From positions 153,080,423 through 153,144,422 of the forward strand of contig NC_073305.1 of assembly GCF_027595985.1 (NCBI RefSeq): a DNA stretch of 64,000 bases, written 5' to 3'. The notes beneath the pieces are model-generated. The model was not told the DNA's origin, searched no databases, and saw nothing but the letters and a program-made list of their open reading frames with translations. A program made the translations under genes and the position numbers. Source of the stretch: Sorex araneus. Taxonomy: Eukaryota; Chordata; Mammalia; Eulipotyphla; Soricidae. Position 1 is the stretch's first letter. Each line of letters begins with the position of its first letter. Shown here piece by piece: positions 22,859-33,850 of the stretch.

Positions 22859-22940
22859 TCATTCCTTCAACAGTCTTTTTCTTAGAGATCATGACTAAAT
22901 CATTCCTTCAACAGTCTTTTTCTTAGAGATCATGACTAAA
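22859..22940. repeat. Perfect 41-bp tandem duplication
   Basis: The unit starting TCATTCCTTCAACAG and ending CATGACTAAA occurs twice, head to tail, with no mismatch (22859-22899, 22900-22940). It is in otherwise unique sequence. Confidence 0.95.
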
Positions 22941-23649
22941 CTGTTTCTTGAATCACACACTGAACTCAATCAACAAACATTCGTGTGATTCATAGAAGAA
23001 TGGTTCATTTATTTTAGCTGCCACTTTTCACTTTCTTTTTCCCATAAGGCACTCTTGATTTTCAACCTAACAGTAAAAATATATAAAAAGTGACTTAGAC
23101 AAAATAGGCCTTAATGTCTATATCTTCTTTTACTTTTGTATCTGAGAACCTCATTTCAAGTCCAGTTCTTACACTTATAGCATTACCTGTGGATCCAGAA
23201 AGAATTTTTAAAGATTTTATTCTATAAAAGCACTATTTATAATGAAACAGCTGATTGAAAGGAAACAACAGAAAATATTGAGGCATCCAGAGACCTGAAA
23301 CAACGGGAAATGATTTTTCACTCTAGTGCCTAAAGAGCAAAGAGCATAAAGAGTAAACGGTGAACTAGGTTCAATCCAAGATCTTTAAAAACAGGGCTGT
23401 TTGTCAAAGCTGCAGTCACTTAAGGGGTAAAGTCACTCCAGACTCTCAACAAAGCAAAGAGGGAACAGAATTGATCTCCACCATGTTCTGATTTCCTGCT
23501 ATTTCCCTAATTGACTCAACCCAACAGAAACCAAAGAAAAGTTCTGATGATTTGTCCTTGGAAGCCAACATCCTAGGGAGCATGGAGAGCAAGGACAATA
23601 ACAGTTTGAGATAATAAGCAGGTTATACTTTTATAGAAATGGCCTAGTC

Positions 23650-23730
23650 AGCCCTGCTTCAGTTGCCTCATTTATAAAATAATGTCTTTCAAGGCTGTAT
23701 TAAGATAATGCACGTAAAAGCCATTGCAAA
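23650..23730 (+). mobile_element. MIR element remnant
   Basis: CAGTTGCCTCATTTATAAAA, then GGCTGTATTAAGATAATGCA and GTAAAAGCC: the MIR core order (CAGTTTCCTCATCTGTAAAA, ...GATAATGCATGTAAAG). Confidence 0.6.
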
Positions 23731-24603
23731 CAACAACAAAAATGTTGCTCTGCTTGGTTAAGTTACACTTTGTTTAGCCTTGCACTCTACATCTTATAGT
23801 TCTTTTATGTGTTTGAGAGTAATCCCTCAACCTCCAGCTGTGACCACAGCTACTCAATTCATTGATGACTGTCTGAAGAAGTTTCTAGAACAAAGCAGAC
23901 ATGGACATAAATCTTAATCCAAATATATGACACGAAAAATGCAATAAATAACAAAGAAAAGTCTTCATTCCATAAAATACATCTTCCTTCCTCACCTAGG
24001 ATTTCAATCCCTGACATCAAGATGAGATTGAGTGAATTTCCCTGAGGTGGAAAAGTTCTTTTCCCTATTCATTCTAAAAGCCTGCCCAGAATTTGAGGTT
24101 TAAAATCTGTTCATCCTTGGCTCGAAGTCTATAAACATCTAGAAAAATTATACTAGTCCTGGACTTATTTTGCTAGACAAGAGTCATCTAGGATTCTTGT
24201 AATGGGTTAGGCATTTCCAGAAAAACAACAAGTTTGAAAGCAGATTTCTAAATCTGGGCCCATTCAATTAAACACAATTCCGTAAATGAAAGTTGTGATG
24301 TCACATTACTAGAAATAGCTTTGACATTTGCAATCACAAGTCTGTCTTTCTTTTTTGGACCTATTGCCATTTTTCTTCAGAACTGAAAGGGAGGTCAATT
24401 TTTGTTGAACTTTCTCATTTTCAGAAGAAAAAAGCTGAAATACAATAAATACAGAACAGACCAAGGATTCACCTTGATCTCCACATTGTTAGTCTAGTGT
24501 CCCCTTTATTACAATACTCAGTTCTTTCATACTTTAATTCCATCATCCAATTTTTGGGAGGCATCAAATTATTTATATTAAGTATATTTGGATATACACT
24601 TTT

Positions 24604-24775
24604 TTTTTTTTGGTTTTTGGGTCACACCTGGCGATGCACAGGGGTTACTCCTGGCTCTGCACTCAGGAATTACTCCTGGCGGTGCTCAGGGGACCATATG
24701 GGATGCTGGGATTTGAACCCGGGTCGGCCGCGTGCAAGGCAAACGCCCTACCCGCTATGCTATCACTCCAGCCCC
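24604..24775 (-). mobile_element. SOR-type SINE, young, complete
   Basis: A near-consensus antisense copy from the poly-T to CTATCACTCCAGCCCC. A perfect 14-bp duplication GGATATACACTTTT flanks it (24590-24603, 24776-24789). It is the last recognisable SINE before the RSPO3 promoter. Confidence 0.93.
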
Positions 24776-24789
24776 GGATATACACTTTT

Positions 24790-26410
24790 AAAAAGTCCAA
24801 TTAGCTGACTTGTGAAAGGATATTTTTTTACATAAGCACTGCAGACTAGGCTTAGCACAGGTTTATAAGTGACCCATAACTTCATCTGGGAAGAAGAATT
24901 CTTGTTGAAAGAAAGTAATCCATCACAGGTCTTGATTTTCTCATTGCCTTAATGCTACATAAACATTTTATCATTCTTCAATTGCTGTAATAATTCTGTC
25001 TCCGTTATTTCTCTCTCTAAAAATAGTAGTTGTCCTTCACCTACTCATTTCAATGACGTTTACACGTTGTTGGCTGCTCTATATTTCAGAGATGTCTTCT
25101 AGTTCTGTCAGTTACACAGCCCCAGCCAGCAATGCCCTGTTGATTTACTCACTCAGATGCCTCCAGACCTGAGTAACTGGAGAACTGAGCATTTTCAGGA
25201 TCTGCATGTCAGCTCTGTGGTAGAATGACTGATGTCAGCCCAAACTTTGCCAAACATCTCTCAGCACTACTAGTTATATCCCATTCCAAACTATTGGGCT
25301 TGTTCTTTCTTTCTCAAACACACCCCCCTTCCACATATTTTCAGTATGGATTCAACAATATGACATTCATATTCTTTCCTTAAAGTGCCACTGCTACAAT
25401 GGATAAAAAATAATGTAACAGTAACTTTTGTCACGGGGAAGTAAGGGAGGTAGTGAAGAAGAGAGGAACTAGTCTCAGAGTTTAAACTAATCTCTGTTCT
25501 TCTGGTCTGATTCTCTTAAACTCCCTGGGACTTTAATGATTTCTAGTGAAAAATAACAAGCAAATGTTGCCTTCCACGCTGAGCTTATGGTTTTTAATTT
25601 GCTTTAGGCTTGGACCCTAGAATTCACTGGCAGGCACAGGCTTCTGTGAGTGCTGCTTTCTTGATTAAAAAAAAAAAAGGTGGGAGGGGGCAACTGTGTT
25701 GTATAAAATAAGCCAAGGCATGCTTTCCACAAGCTGCTAGCACAATTGAGGGAATGTAAGCCTCAGCCAGGCAAGTAAACATGCATTTAATAGCACGGTA
25801 ACATGGATCAGGAAAAAGTTATTCTAAAGCATAATGTCAAGAGAGAAAGAATACACTCGCCGTTTATTTAATGTTTTCCTTATGTTCACTCAGAACAGCA
25901 CTTGACAAGCTTTTCCTGGCCTTTGCTTCTAGTACTTCTTTTCTAGGATGGCTCGAGAACTGCAGCTTCTCACTATTTGTTTATTTATTTACACTGCCAT
26001 CCCTGTTCTCATCCAAGCTAACATATGTCTACACAACACACAGTGAAAAGTAAATGTCTTTCTTCATGTTTATTTCCCTGAAGTTGTTCACCAAATTGCT
26101 TTTTTACATCCCTTTTGCAATCTCAGCCCATCCGGCTCAAGTGTCCTGGATTAGAAAGGCTGTCTCTGGAGTCCTTTTCAAAGGGAGCCTCCCACAGCCT
26201 TTAAATCCCCCACGTTTTATGGTGCAGATATTCAGGATCTGAGGTATTAAGTAAGAAGGAAAGCAAAGCTAACAGACAGAAACAGAAAAAGAGAGTAGCT
26301 TCTTTTTTGGATAATCATTATTGGAATTGCCCTGCTGTCTCTTACTATTCTGATTCAGAGAGATAAATTCAGTCATTTGCAGGGAGACCTCATGCAGCTC
26401 CATAAAAGAG

Positions 26411-26476
<66 letters not shown>

Positions 26477-27462
26477 TGTGCTACAGAGAAGACCACAGAA
26501 AAAGAAAATACTTCAAATAGAAATTCCTTAAAAATAAGCCAAATAATAGTCTTGATGGAATTGCTGTCTTCTCCAAAATACCAAGCCCTTTAAAAACAAA
26601 AGACAAATAAAAGAACAGGATTGCAAGGTAAGAGATGATATTTAATTAAATTAAGGAATTAGCAATGGACTGATCCGTCTGACAGATTCTAACTTCAAGC
26701 ATTTTGACAAGAATGCAGATTTGATGTTTTCTTCCTTTGGCTTCCAGAGCATCTCATAGCCTCTTCCATTCTCTTTTCTGGAATGTGGAACAACTTCACC
26801 ACAGAAGGCTTCAGAGAAATAGAACAAACTGAAGTACTACAAGCTTGCAAAATGGGATGGAATGGGTATCAGTGTCCTATTTGGTTTCTTCTTTCTTCTC
26901 TCAGTTATCAACACATAAATTGAAGGCAAACCAGTAATGGGGATTACAAATGAAAGGAAAAGAACTGCAATCTTGTCTCCCCCCCCCTCAAGATTTTTGG
27001 TATTTTATTTAGCTATAGTGTCCAAGAACTCTTTCAAAGTGCTGTGCAAAGTTTTGTGCTGTGCAAAGAAGTAGTAATACCAAGTACAGTCCCTTAGTGC
27101 AATAGAGAACAGGTTTATTATAAAATAACTGCGGGGCGGGGGCGGGGGGGGGAGAACTTTGATTTTCAACGGAATATTTCAGCAGCTTCTTAAAGCTCAT
27201 CCAGTGTGCCACTGAAGAAAAGAGTTGGAAAGCTTGCCACTGACCACCAATAATATTCAGATCCAAAGAGCCTGTCCTCAATTCTCCCAGCCCTTGGTGA
27301 ACCAAGGAAGCTTATTTCTTCACAGCCGCTGGGGCCCTACTTGTTCTGGGAAGCCGAGGAAGGCATGAACCCTCCCGTTCCACCCCAAGATTGGTGAAGA
27401 TCTTGACAATCATTCCAATCCCCCAGATGAGCAAATTGCACAAAATATCCTCTGAAGAAAAT
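24790..27462. other. Upstream flank of RSPO3, SINE-free
   Basis: Unique sequence with no supported exon. It contains a GT microsatellite (26413-26475), listed separately, and a short G-rich patch at about 27131-27153. Distal regulatory elements may lie here, but I cannot identify any from sequence alone. Confidence 0.5.
26413..26475. repeat. GT dinucleotide microsatellite
   Basis: About 31 nearly uninterrupted GT units, ending in GGTGTG. The minus-strand frame that reads poly-His-Thr over it is an artefact. Confidence 0.95.
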
Positions 27463-27670
27463 TTGAAAGGAGAGGAGACAGGAGAGGAGAAGAAAAGAGA
27501 GAAAAGGAAAGTAGGGGAGAGGAAGACAAGGAGGGTGACAGAGACCAGAGGGGGAAGAGCCAGGGGGTAGCGGGAGAGTAGAGCAAAGGAGAGAAAGAAG
27601 AGAGGGGAGAGACAGAGAGAGGGAGAGAGGGGACGGGAGGGAGGGACGAGGCACGGAGGAAGGGCAAACG
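27463..27670. repeat. Purine-rich GGAGA tract at promoter edge
   Basis: About 200 bp in which the + strand is almost entirely A and G (GGAGAGGAGA, GAGAAAGAAGAGAGGGG and similar), with scattered C and T. It borders the CpG island. Such tracts are low-complexity and often bind GAGA/MAZ-type or nuclease-sensitive structures; that last point is inference. Confidence 0.8.
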
Positions 27671-28849
27671 AGCTTCTAACGGCGAGCTGCTGAGCGAACT
27701 GCTGGAGTTGGGGGAGGAATCTTCCAGAGTGGCTTCAAAGACTGAGTTGGGGAGGGAGCCGCGGCACAGCTGCATTTCCCCAGCGTCGGTCTGGCCGCGC
27801 GCACCTCTGGGTCCTGGGGCACTCGGGGCAGGTAACCCGAGGCCGAGCTGACCGCTAACCGCCCCGGAGCTTTCCCAGGACCAACCTCCCGACGCCCGGC
27901 TGAAGCTACTTTTATTGGGAAAACAAAAAAACAAGAAAGAGAGAAAAGCAAAGCCGGGAAAGCAACGGAGAAGGGACTCAAGTACTGGGACGGGGGGGGC
28001 GGAGTGGGGGCAGGAAGCCCGCTGCCAGCGACCCCTGCAGACCCCTGCGGACCCGGCCAGGGTGCGCGCGGGCGCTGGAGGTGGGGACGCGGGGCGCTCG
28101 GTCGCCGAGAGAGCCGGGTGCGCCCTGGCCCAGACGGCCGAGACCCGCGGATCGGCGAGGTGGGGAGGGGGCCGCGGGGGCCTGCCCGGGGGTCTCCACC
28201 CTCCGAGCCCCCGCGCGCCAGCCGCTGCCCCGGGAGCTGCCGTCCTCTCCGCACGCGGGGCGGCTGGGGTTCTACCGCCTCCCTCGCGGTGTCCAGAGAT
28301 GCTCCGCTGCAGACCCGGGACCCCTTAGGCGCCTCTTCCCGTCCCTCTGCCAAATCGCGGCGCCTGTACTTTTCCAGCTCCCTCTTTCCCTCTTGAAATT
28401 GAAAGTTATTGAGGTCGCTCGGGGTTGTTGCTCCAGCCGTTTCCTTCCCCGCCCCCCGAGCTCCCCCGCCTCCCCCCACCCCCCCCCGCAGCCATCCACT
28501 CCTCTCCCCCTCCCTCGCCCCCTCCCTCGCTCCCTCCTCCCCTCTGGGGTGCTCTCGCCAGCCCTGCCCGACACTGAAGCGGCTCCTACTTCGCGCACGG
28601 CAGAAGCATCTCGGGGTCTCTCCGCCGCCCCTTGGCCATGGCCGCGGTGCCCACGGCGCCCGCTCCCCTGCGCTCCCGGGGCTCCCGCCGCTGCCGCCGC
28701 AGCCGCCGCCACCTCTGAGCCCCGCGGGCCGCCGCCACCCGCCCGCCCGCCCGGATCGCACCCGCCGCCGCCGCCGCGCACCATGCTACCTGCGGCCGCC
28801 CCGGCGAGGCCGCTCGCTGCTCCGAGAACCCTCGCTCGCGGCACTGACA

Positions 28850-29119
28850 GCCACCCTAGCGGAGCCTCCAACCTCCGGGGCTTGGAGCATTTGAAAGCAC
28901 TATAGTTGTTTTCCCAGTTCACCCGACCCGCTTCGTTTGCCATCCCAGCAAGCCTCTCGGATTTGAGTGGAGGAGTCCGCTGCTTGGGTGCTCTCGCGCC
29001 CGCCCGCTCGCTCTCTTTAAACGCCTAACACCTACGTCTATTTCTAAAACATTCAATACCATTAACAATCCAAAGGAAAAAAAAAAGGAGAAAAGGAAGG
29101 GAACTATTACTGGGTTACT
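28850..29119 (+). promoter_or_regulatory. RSPO3: Core promoter / 5' UTR region of RSPO3 (approximate)
   Basis: This is the stretch directly upstream of the start codon. The transcription start cannot be fixed from sequence. A TTTAAA lies at 29016-29021, about 100 bp before the ATG, inside a C/T-rich setting (CGCCCGCTCGCTCTC), and an A/G-rich leader runs from about 29071. The start codon context is ACT-ATG-C, with the favourable A at -3. Confidence 0.5.
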
Positions 29120-29216
29120 ATGCACTTGCGACTGATTTCTTGGTTTTTTATCATTTTGAACTTTATGGAATACATCGGCAGCCAAAACGCCTCCCGGGGA
29201 AGGCGCCAGCGAAGAA
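29120..29216 (+). CDS. RSPO3: R-spondin 3, coding exon 1 (signal peptide)
   Basis: RSPO3 is a secreted protein that strengthens Wnt/beta-catenin and planar-polarity signalling. It binds LGR4-6 and the membrane ubiquitin ligases ZNRF3/RNF43, and so protects Frizzled receptors from removal. This exon encodes residues 1-32 plus the first base of codon 33. It begins MHLRLISW, followed by a hydrophobic core (residues 9-16) and IGSQ, so the signal peptide is about residues 1-21. After the likely cleavage point come an N-glycosylation sequon (N23-A-S) and a basic stretch, RGRRQRR (26-32), that resembles a furin-type site. The donor is A|GTAAGTG at 29216/29217, phase 1. Residue 9 is F where human has L, from memory; otherwise I see no difference from human in this exon. 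Codon 33 (ATG) is completed by exon 2. The start is the only upstream in-frame ATG giving a signal peptide. Confidence 0.97.
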
Positions 29217-29632
29217 GTAAGTGCAGTGGTCTTTACGCATTTGCTCCCTCCCGCCGCGTTCACCTGTCGGGTCGCTTTGCCTCTCCGGACCCGGGGCGGC
29301 TGGTCCTCCCGCCCTGCACCCAGGACTCCCCCCCCCCCCCACCCCGCCAGGAGATCAGAACTCAGTGTTTGCATTGGAGGCATCTTGCATGCCTTCCTCT
29401 GTGCGCCCCTCACTCCTCCCCAAGTCCTCCAGGGTGCGGGACTCGGGAGGACCCAGCGCTCTGCGACTCCCGCCCCCCTCGCAACTTTAGGTTCGCTGAG
29501 AAGTTCGCTGCTTTGCCAGACTCGCTCCATGGGTTCGTGCGTTCCTTCCGAAGCTCGGACTAGGGCCTCGAGCCCCCAAACGCCCCAGATGCGCAGCCCG
29601 CGAGGTTGCCCCCTGATGGCTGAGAAAACGTC

Positions 29633-29662
29633 GGGGCGGGGGGCGGGGGGCGGGGGTGGGGG
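29633..29662 (+). other. G-quadruplex-type G runs in intron 1
   Basis: Five or more runs of 4-6 G separated by single C or T (GGGGCGGGGGGCGGGGGGCG and onwards). This fits the G4 pattern of four G-tracts with 1-base loops. It is 417 bp after the exon 1 donor, on the transcribed gene's sense strand, so it would also form in the pre-mRNA. Confidence 0.75.
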
Positions 29663-30720
29663 TGCTCAGCAGCGGTACCCGCTGGTTTCTGCGCGACACC
29701 TGGAGTGGGAAGACCTCCCTGGCTCCTCTGCAGCTGCCGGGCACAGAGCTCGCGTCCCGTCCGGGACCCCACGATCCAGCCTCCTGTGCGACCCCCCTGC
29801 CCTGGGCCACGCACAAGCGGAGCAGCAAGGTCGCGTGTCCACACGCATGCAGACCCGCTCCAAGAGCGTTCCCGGGGGTCCAGGAGTGCCGAAGCCCGCC
29901 ACTGAGAGCTGCAGGGGCCGGGTTTCCAGTTACAATCTTGCCTGTCACGCGTGAGCGCTTTTACGATCTCAGGCCCTTCCAAATGGGTCCCCTGGGGCAA
30001 ACACATGGGTGGGGTCCCCCCCACAGACCTAACGCTCGCATCCTTCGCTGGCTGACTTCTGTTCCTTGCACGGTGGGCTGGGGAAGTCGCTCAGACAGCG
30101 TTCTAGCTAGGATGGAAGGGGCACCCCAGGGTGAACCCTGACCAGACTGGGCTTCCCAGGGATGAACGGACCCTCTGACGCATGGACCTCTTTCTGCAGC
30201 GAGATAGCAGGGAGCGCTCGCCGGCCTGGCGGCTGTGACTGTCCCAGGAGTTCCGTTGCAAACAGAGACGGGGGAGGAGAGGTGGGGGAGACCCTCGATC
30301 CAGCGTGGGGGGCCCTGGCAGGGGTCGGGGGAGGAGAAATCTTGGCGCTCGCGGGGGCTGAGGGAATGCTTCGACCCCCCTCGAACCTAAGCGGCCGCGG
30401 AGCCTGCGACTCTGCCCGCTGAGCCCTCTCGGAGCGCCCGCCGCGAAGACCCTGCGGGCAGGCGCGGGCGCAGCCCCGAGGACACAGTACTGGGTTGTGT
30501 GAGATGGAGATTTAGCAACCGCTGGTCCAGTGCTGTTTGTTTCTGCCCTGCCTCGGACGCGAGGGTGCCCTGAAAGCTGCCTTTGTGCCTTACTTCTCAG
30601 GCAGACAAGGTTTGATTCACCTGAAAATTGCCTTTTTGAGAATCCTAGCTGGGCCAGCGCCCCGGGGGCTCTCGCGCGGCCACACCGCCGGCTGGGATGG
30701 AGCTTAGCAGCGGGGCAGGA

Positions 30721-33189
30721 GGGCCTAAACTGGCCGTCAGAGCATCCGATTACTTCTCCTGGGCCTCCGAAAGGGTTGTCTTCTTTCTAACTTCTCCACG
30801 ACTCGTTTGCTTCAGCAGTGCGGCGACCGCCCCACCCACCCACCCCAAGGGGCCGCCTCGACCTAGGTGGGGGCGGACCCCGCCTGCGCCCCTGGCACTA
30901 TCCCGCCAGGGAATCGAGGTGGTCGGTCGGCACGGGGATGCGGGACTCCAGCGTCGCCTGCTGCTGCTTAACAGGCTTCCAAGCTCGCGCCCCACACCCA
31001 CCTTCAATCTCTGGAGATGCCCGGGGGCGGGGGGGGGGGGTGCAGAAATCACTTAATTGCTGGCACGGGGTAGGGTCCTGACTGTCGGGGTTAGAGGTTG
31101 TCTCGGTTGAAATGTTCAAGACCCTGTTTCTGAAGGAAGACACGAGAAAGAAAACTTTCGCTGTCGGTTCGCTTCCACCTCCCCCAGCTAGAACAGCGGT
31201 CAGGGAAACTAACTGGAAGCTGCGGGGGGCAGGGGGTGGGGTGGCGGGGTGCAACTCTGGTTTTTGGACTGGGGAGGAATCCCGGAGTCCAAAGGCAAAC
31301 TGCTTTTTCGACCTGCCGCAGTCGTCTCAAAGCCAAGGCTAAAGCGCCCTCTGGTTGTTTGGTGCAGATGAGAGAGGGAGCGGTGGGGGGGATTGGGTGG
31401 AAATTCCAATTATTCAGCGGGTGGGAGCTCCTGTACTTTGAGACTCTCCGGACTCCGCACTTGAGTCTGGATTTGCGAATGAGTTTGCTGGTGCAATCTT
31501 GGGAGAGGGGCGACCCCTTGCGTTCTTCAGGGGGACAGACGAAACGCTCTTGGCAGGTGCAGTTGGGGTGTTTCTTTTTTCTTTCTTCTTTTTTATTTTC
31601 TTTTTTTCTTTTTTTGGTCAATGGGGTAGGGGGCGGCTACTAAAAGACTTATTAAATGTCTAAAACCTCAAGGTCAAATTGAATGGGCACACTCATTTCT
31701 TTGGAAATCTCTGAACTAAATAGAAAGAATCAGGGCTTAATAAAGGTGCTTTTTTAAAAAATTAAAATAAGGTCAATGGTATTTTATAAAAAAAGCCACC
31801 TTTCCTGTTTTTTTCCTTTAAAAGACAATGAAATGAATATGTAAGAGTATTCTTTTGGACCTATAGTTAAATATCTTCCTTTTTTCTTCAACTTGTAAAT
31901 TTAAAATTACAAATATGAGTGAAAATGAGGAATAGGAAGTAGCTATCAAAGTTTTTTTAATCTTCACTTGAATATTTTAGCAGAAATGTCTCTTGAGAGT
32001 TATTTATTTTTACTGCTCAGTATTGTCAAATATAAGGAGCTGCGGTAAATCCTCAGAAAGAGCAGATAAAAACCAACACTCTCAACTAAATAATTCTCCT
32101 GTTTCTCAAAAATAACTATTATAACACATGCTTCTACTTAGTTGCAGACTACAGGTCTTGTTTCCCCTAATAAAAGGAACAGCATTTTAAATGAGAGTTT
32201 CAAATGAGAGTATGTTTTAAACATACTCATGTACATACATTGAGTTACAGGTGAATGAATATACAACTTTTTTTTTCAGTGTCATGAATTCCTGTACTGC
32301 TCATAGAAATAACATGAAGTACAGTCCTTACCAAAAAATATGCAGCAAACAATTTGAAGGAAAGAAAGCAGTAAGATGTAAACTTTGACTTAAGTACAAG
32401 ACCCTAAATCAAGAACCCAAACTCAGTTTTATGCTCATTTCCAGTGTAGTTTTCACAACTTACTACTATATTCAATTTCTGAATTCCTGATTAGATTACC
32501 TGCTAATAGAATATTGGTCATAGTAATTATAACCACAATGCCTTACAACTTTGCTAATTTTCATTTGAATTACAAACTTGGCATGAAAGAGCCACCCTAG
32601 GTATAGAGGCAGGTATTAATTCTGCTAAGAAATAGAGACAAAATAAACTAAGTACTGCACACCCATTTCATAGAGAAATAATGAGGTAATGCTAATATAT
32701 TTTATGATGCCCAGATCATGATTTATTTAAAAAAAATTAAGACTAAACTTTTCTGGTGACTAGAATTTTTTGAACTGATACTTACATTATATATAAGAGA
32801 CTACTGTCAAATAATTAAACAAGTAATAGTACTAGTGTGGTATGTGGCATGCTAGACATAATATAATATTCTATAATTAATTCAAAACACATTGTGGGTT
32901 CATTATGTCTGAAGACTATTGTTAAAACATCAAATACTATTATAGTATCCTTTTTATGTGAAGTCATGTATTGAGTTTGAATTATTTGAATTCTAGATTA
33001 ATGTAAATTTTTAAATCATATGCATCGTTAAAACACATCCTTTGCGTCAATCTACAAAACTTGCATGTCTTTTACAAATATCTGAAAAGATTAATAATAG
33101 ATAATCATTTTAATGACAATAAAATAAAATATATGATTTATTGAAATTTATTGGTCATTACACAACTAACAATGGTCAAGCAGCTGACC
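30721..33189. other. Intron 1, unique SINE-free sequence
   Basis: After the CpG island, a G-rich patch lies at 31022-31041 and a long C/T-rich run at about 31570-31615. The rest is AT-rich unique DNA with no repeat that I recognise. The 176-codon minus-strand frame at 31091-31621 is low-complexity and has no domain. Confidence 0.5.
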
Positions 33190-33383
33190 CATTTTCTTTT
33201 TTAAAAAAATTTAATTTAATTACAGAGAGGTATACAGTTAATTTGGTTCATGATTGATCTTCAGTCATACAATGTTCCAACACCCATCCCTTCACCAATG
33301 CACATTTCCAGCCACCAATAGAATGTCTCCAATTTCCTTCCCTCCCCTACCCCACCCCACCTCCCCACCTCTATTGCAGACAC

Positions 33384-33445
<62 letters not shown>
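33190..33445 (-). mobile_element. LINE-1 3' end with CT microsatellite
   Basis: Left edge T/A-rich, then TTCAGTCATACAATGTTCC, CACCCATCCCTTCACCAATG and CCAGCCACCAATA: the reverse complement of the L1 tail at 2.2 kb. It runs into an uninterrupted CT repeat of about 26 units (33386-33438), which gives a poly-Ser-Leu artefact frame. Confidence 0.65.
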
Positions 33446-33734
33446 AGGCACTGTGGTTTGTAGTACTGCTAGTGAAAGAGTATCATGCATATCACTTTGC
33501 CTCCTTTCAGCATTCAGTTGACCCATTCTTTCAATATTCTGGTATTCTTTTGCTAGTCATGGAAAATAACAATTTAACTATCAGATAGTAAGATCTTTCA
33601 CTCATATTAATTTTGTAATATTAATTTTGAATAAATGAATGTTGTGGTACCTATTACAATGTAGTAGGAAAAAGCAAATAGTTTTTAATCTACTTTTATC
33701 ACCAGCCTACCTTGTCAGGTTAATTGGAGGGAAA

Positions 33735-33850
33735 AGACCATATTTGACAATCCTTGTAGGACCTTGTGCAGTGTTGGGGATTAAACCAGGGTCAGCCACA
33801 TTCACATGTAAGGCAAGTGCCTTGCCTGCTGTACTATCTCTGTGGCTGCA
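33735..33850 (-). mobile_element. SOR-type SINE, partial
   Basis: TGTTGGGGATTAAACCAGGG, TCAGCCACATTCACATGTAA, GGCAAGTGCC and CTGCTGTACTATCTCTGTGG: the head half of an antisense SINE. The tail half is lost. Confidence 0.65.

Larger units (their letters stand above)
21201..24589. other. 3.4 kb without young repeats or gene
   Basis: No exon, tRNA or SOR-type SINE is recognisable. The only items are a perfect tandem duplication at 22859-22940 and a MIR remnant near 23.7 kb, both listed separately. No long open frame is present. Confidence 0.5.
27660..30720. promoter_or_regulatory. CpG island over RSPO3 exon 1
   Basis: GC content rises sharply at about 27660 and falls after about 30720, with CpG dinucleotides frequent throughout (for example GCCGCCGCCGCCGCGC near 28762-28778). 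The flanks are AT-rich and CpG-poor. The island covers the presumed promoter, 5' UTR, coding exon 1 and the first 1.5 kb of intron 1. It makes many long chance frames on both strands, up to 361 codons at 27676-28761; these have biased composition (Pro, Arg, Gly, Ala) and no domains. Confidence 0.9.

Noticed and set aside
26269-26496. A poly-His/Thr frame on the minus strand
   Set aside because: It is a translation of the GT microsatellite.
27676-28761. A 361-codon minus-strand open frame upstream of RSPO3
   Set aside because: It lies wholly in the CpG island, is dominated by Arg, Gly, Pro and Ala, overlaps open frames in other phases on both strands, and has no domain. High GC removes stop codons, so such frames are expected by chance.
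28081-28905. A 274-codon plus-strand frame just before RSPO3 exon 1
   Set aside because: Same composition effect as above; it ends before the RSPO3 start and is out of any recognised family. An upstream reading frame in the 5' UTR cannot be excluded, but nothing supports a protein.
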